From contig JAEWUC010000005.1 of assembly GCA_023397505.1 (NCBI GenBank), positions 496,001-560,000 on the forward strand: a stretch of DNA of 64,000 bases, in the 5' to 3' direction. Positions 63,124 through 64,000 of this stretch are shown here, one piece after another. The stretch's first letter is position 1. Each line of letters begins with the position of its first letter. The DNA comes from Bacteroidota bacterium (lineage in GTDB: Bacteria > Bacteroidota > Ignavibacteria > Ignavibacteriales > Melioribacteraceae). The translations under genes and the position numbers were made by a program. The notes under the pieces are model-generated. The model had not been told where the DNA came from and did no database searches. It saw only the letters and a list, made by a program, of their open reading frames with translations.

Positions 63124-64000
63124 CTATTTATTTAAAACTTTCGTTGATTCCCTTATAACGAATTCGGTTTCAAGAACAACTTTTTCGTTTGGCAATAAAG
63201 AAGGTGCTTCAATATTTCTAATTAATATTTCTGCGGCACGCATACCAATCTCTAATTGAGGTGCACGAATAGTCGTTAAAGGCACCGGATATATTTTTGC
63301 ATAATAAATATCATCGTTACCAACTATAGAAATATCATCGGGTACTTTTATATCAAGTTTTTTTAATGCCATCATAACCGCCAACGCCTGTTGATCATTA
63401 AAACATACAATCGCCGTTGGATAATCTTCGCGTTTTTTATTTTCGAAATAAGCTAAGGTTTTGCCGTAACTTTCTTCGTGAATCGAGCCGATTGAAACAA
63501 TCATATCTTTATTAAAAATTAACGGACTTTCGCTAAATGCATGTCTAAAGCCTTCTATTCTTTCCTGGGTGTGAGATGATTTTGGAGGACCGGCAAAATG
63601 AACAATTTTTGTATGCCCGCTGTCAATCAAATATTTCACCGCTTTTTTAATAGCTTTAATATTATCAATCGCAACAACATTCGCTTGAATACCCTTTACA
63701 TCTTCAAGAAGTACGAACGGATAATTAATCATCTTGAGTTTAAACAAATGTTCAATTTCCGCCGTGCCTTCAATTATCGGCGCAATGATTGTTCCCTTAA
63801 TATCCTTTGTAGAAAATAGATGTGAGAATTTTTTTTCGCATTCGTGATTATTTTCAGAACTTGTTATTACAACAGAATAACCTTTACTGTTAGCGTACTC
63901 TTTAACTCCTGTTGCTATTGATGTATAAAATGGATAATTCAAATCCTTTATTATTATTCCGATACTTTTATCTTTGTTGCCGCTTTTAAGATTTCTGGCC
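63124..64000 (-). CDS. LacI-family transcriptional regulator, 5' end outside the window
   Basis: The minus-strand frame is open to the right edge; the part seen (292 codons) begins ARNLKSGNKDKSIGIIIKDL, the hinge helix and first strand after the DNA-binding domain, so the helix-turn-helix lies beyond 64000. The effector domain has YPFYTSIATGVKEYANSKGY, HTKIVHFAGPPKSSHTQERI, YPTAIVCFNDQQALAVMMAL, DISIVGNDDIYYAKIYPVPL and TTIRAPQLEIGMRAAEILIR. It most likely controls the xylan genes through the ATTGAACCG sites, with a xylose- or uronate-derived effector. A shorter reading from the TTG at 63942 is not the true start. Confidence 0.92.
   Translation of the reverse strand, partial: ARNLKSGNKDKSIGIIIKDLNYPFYTSIATGVKEYANSKGYSVVITSSENNHECEKKFSHLFSTKDIKGTIIAPIIEGTAEIEHLFKLKMINYPFVLLEDVKGIQANVVAIDNIKAIKKAVKYLIDSGHTKIVHFAGPPKSSHTQERIEGFRHAFSESPLIFNKDMIVSIGSIHEESYGKTLAYFENKKREDYPTAIVCFNDQQALAVMMALKKLDIKVPDDISIVGNDDIYYAKIYPVPLTTIRAPQLEIGMRAAEILIRNIEAPSLLPNEKVVLETEFVIRESTKVLNK

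Overview
The window reads as a low-GC genome of the Ignavibacteria type (Bacteroidota/Chlorobi group). The clearest marks are two secreted proteins ending in the type IX secretion (T9SS) sorting domain with the QNYPNPFNP core, Shine-Dalgarno-type starts (GGAGG, GAGG), and gene families typical of that group. No rRNA, tRNA, CRISPR array or intact insertion sequence was seen. This is identification by pattern, not by database search.

Positions 1-21575 hold a surface polysaccharide (O-antigen/exopolysaccharide) locus, all on the minus strand, so transcription runs from 21575 towards 1. It contains an acetyltransferase, a Wzx-type flippase, a heparinase II/III-like protein, a Wzy-like polymerase, four glycosyltransferases, a polysaccharide deacetylase-like protein, a GNAT protein, an ATP-grasp ligase and two sugar-nucleotide epimerase/reductases. 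Further along come a DegT aminotransferase, the initiating polyprenyl glycosylphosphotransferase, a Gfo/Idh dehydrogenase, an N-acetyltransferase and the start of a WecB-type 2-epimerase. The last set is what is needed for a UDP-2,3-diacetamido-uronic-acid type sugar. The stretch 3.3-7.5 kb is scarred: degenerate repeats, two free-standing 23S-IVS-type four-helix-bundle genes, a toxin-antitoxin pair, a decayed nucleotidyltransferase, and two truncated copies of the 5' end of the degT gene. Repeat-like sequence also seems to sit in frame inside degT and wecB.

Positions 21.6-26 kb are an accessory patch with three more toxin-antitoxin pairs, a small unknown gene with a duplicated 3' end, and an orphan half-length UDP-glucose-dehydrogenase-like gene. 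Positions 26-33.3 kb hold a T9SS beta-propeller protein, a small lipoprotein, a c-type cytochrome pair (a single-heme protein fused to a probable outer-membrane barrel, and a multiheme cytochrome), a NYN/YacP-like protein and a YgjP-like metallopeptidase.

Positions 33.5-64 kb are a glucuronoxylan utilisation locus: GH10 xylanase (T9SS), GH8 exo-oligoxylanase, GH115 alpha-glucuronidase, CE15 glucuronoyl esterase, GH43, CE4 deacetylase, a GH35-like enzyme, a GPH-type sugar symporter, two GH3 enzymes, a GH88/105 hydrolase, an esterase, mannonate dehydratase (UxuA) with an SDR partner, and a LacI regulator running off the right edge. Embedded in it, in one six-gene run with the GH88/105 and the esterase, is a complete corrinoid methyl-transfer set: corrinoid protein, homocysteine methyltransferase, MetH-type activation protein and a UroD/MtaA-family methyltransferase. 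Since GH115 and CE15 act on 4-O-methyl-glucuronate side chains, the most interesting hypothesis here is a cobalamin-dependent O-demethylation route feeding 4-O-methyl-glucuronate into the UxuA pathway, with the methyl group passed to homocysteine. Similar candidate LacI-type operators stand in the two divergent promoter regions of the locus.
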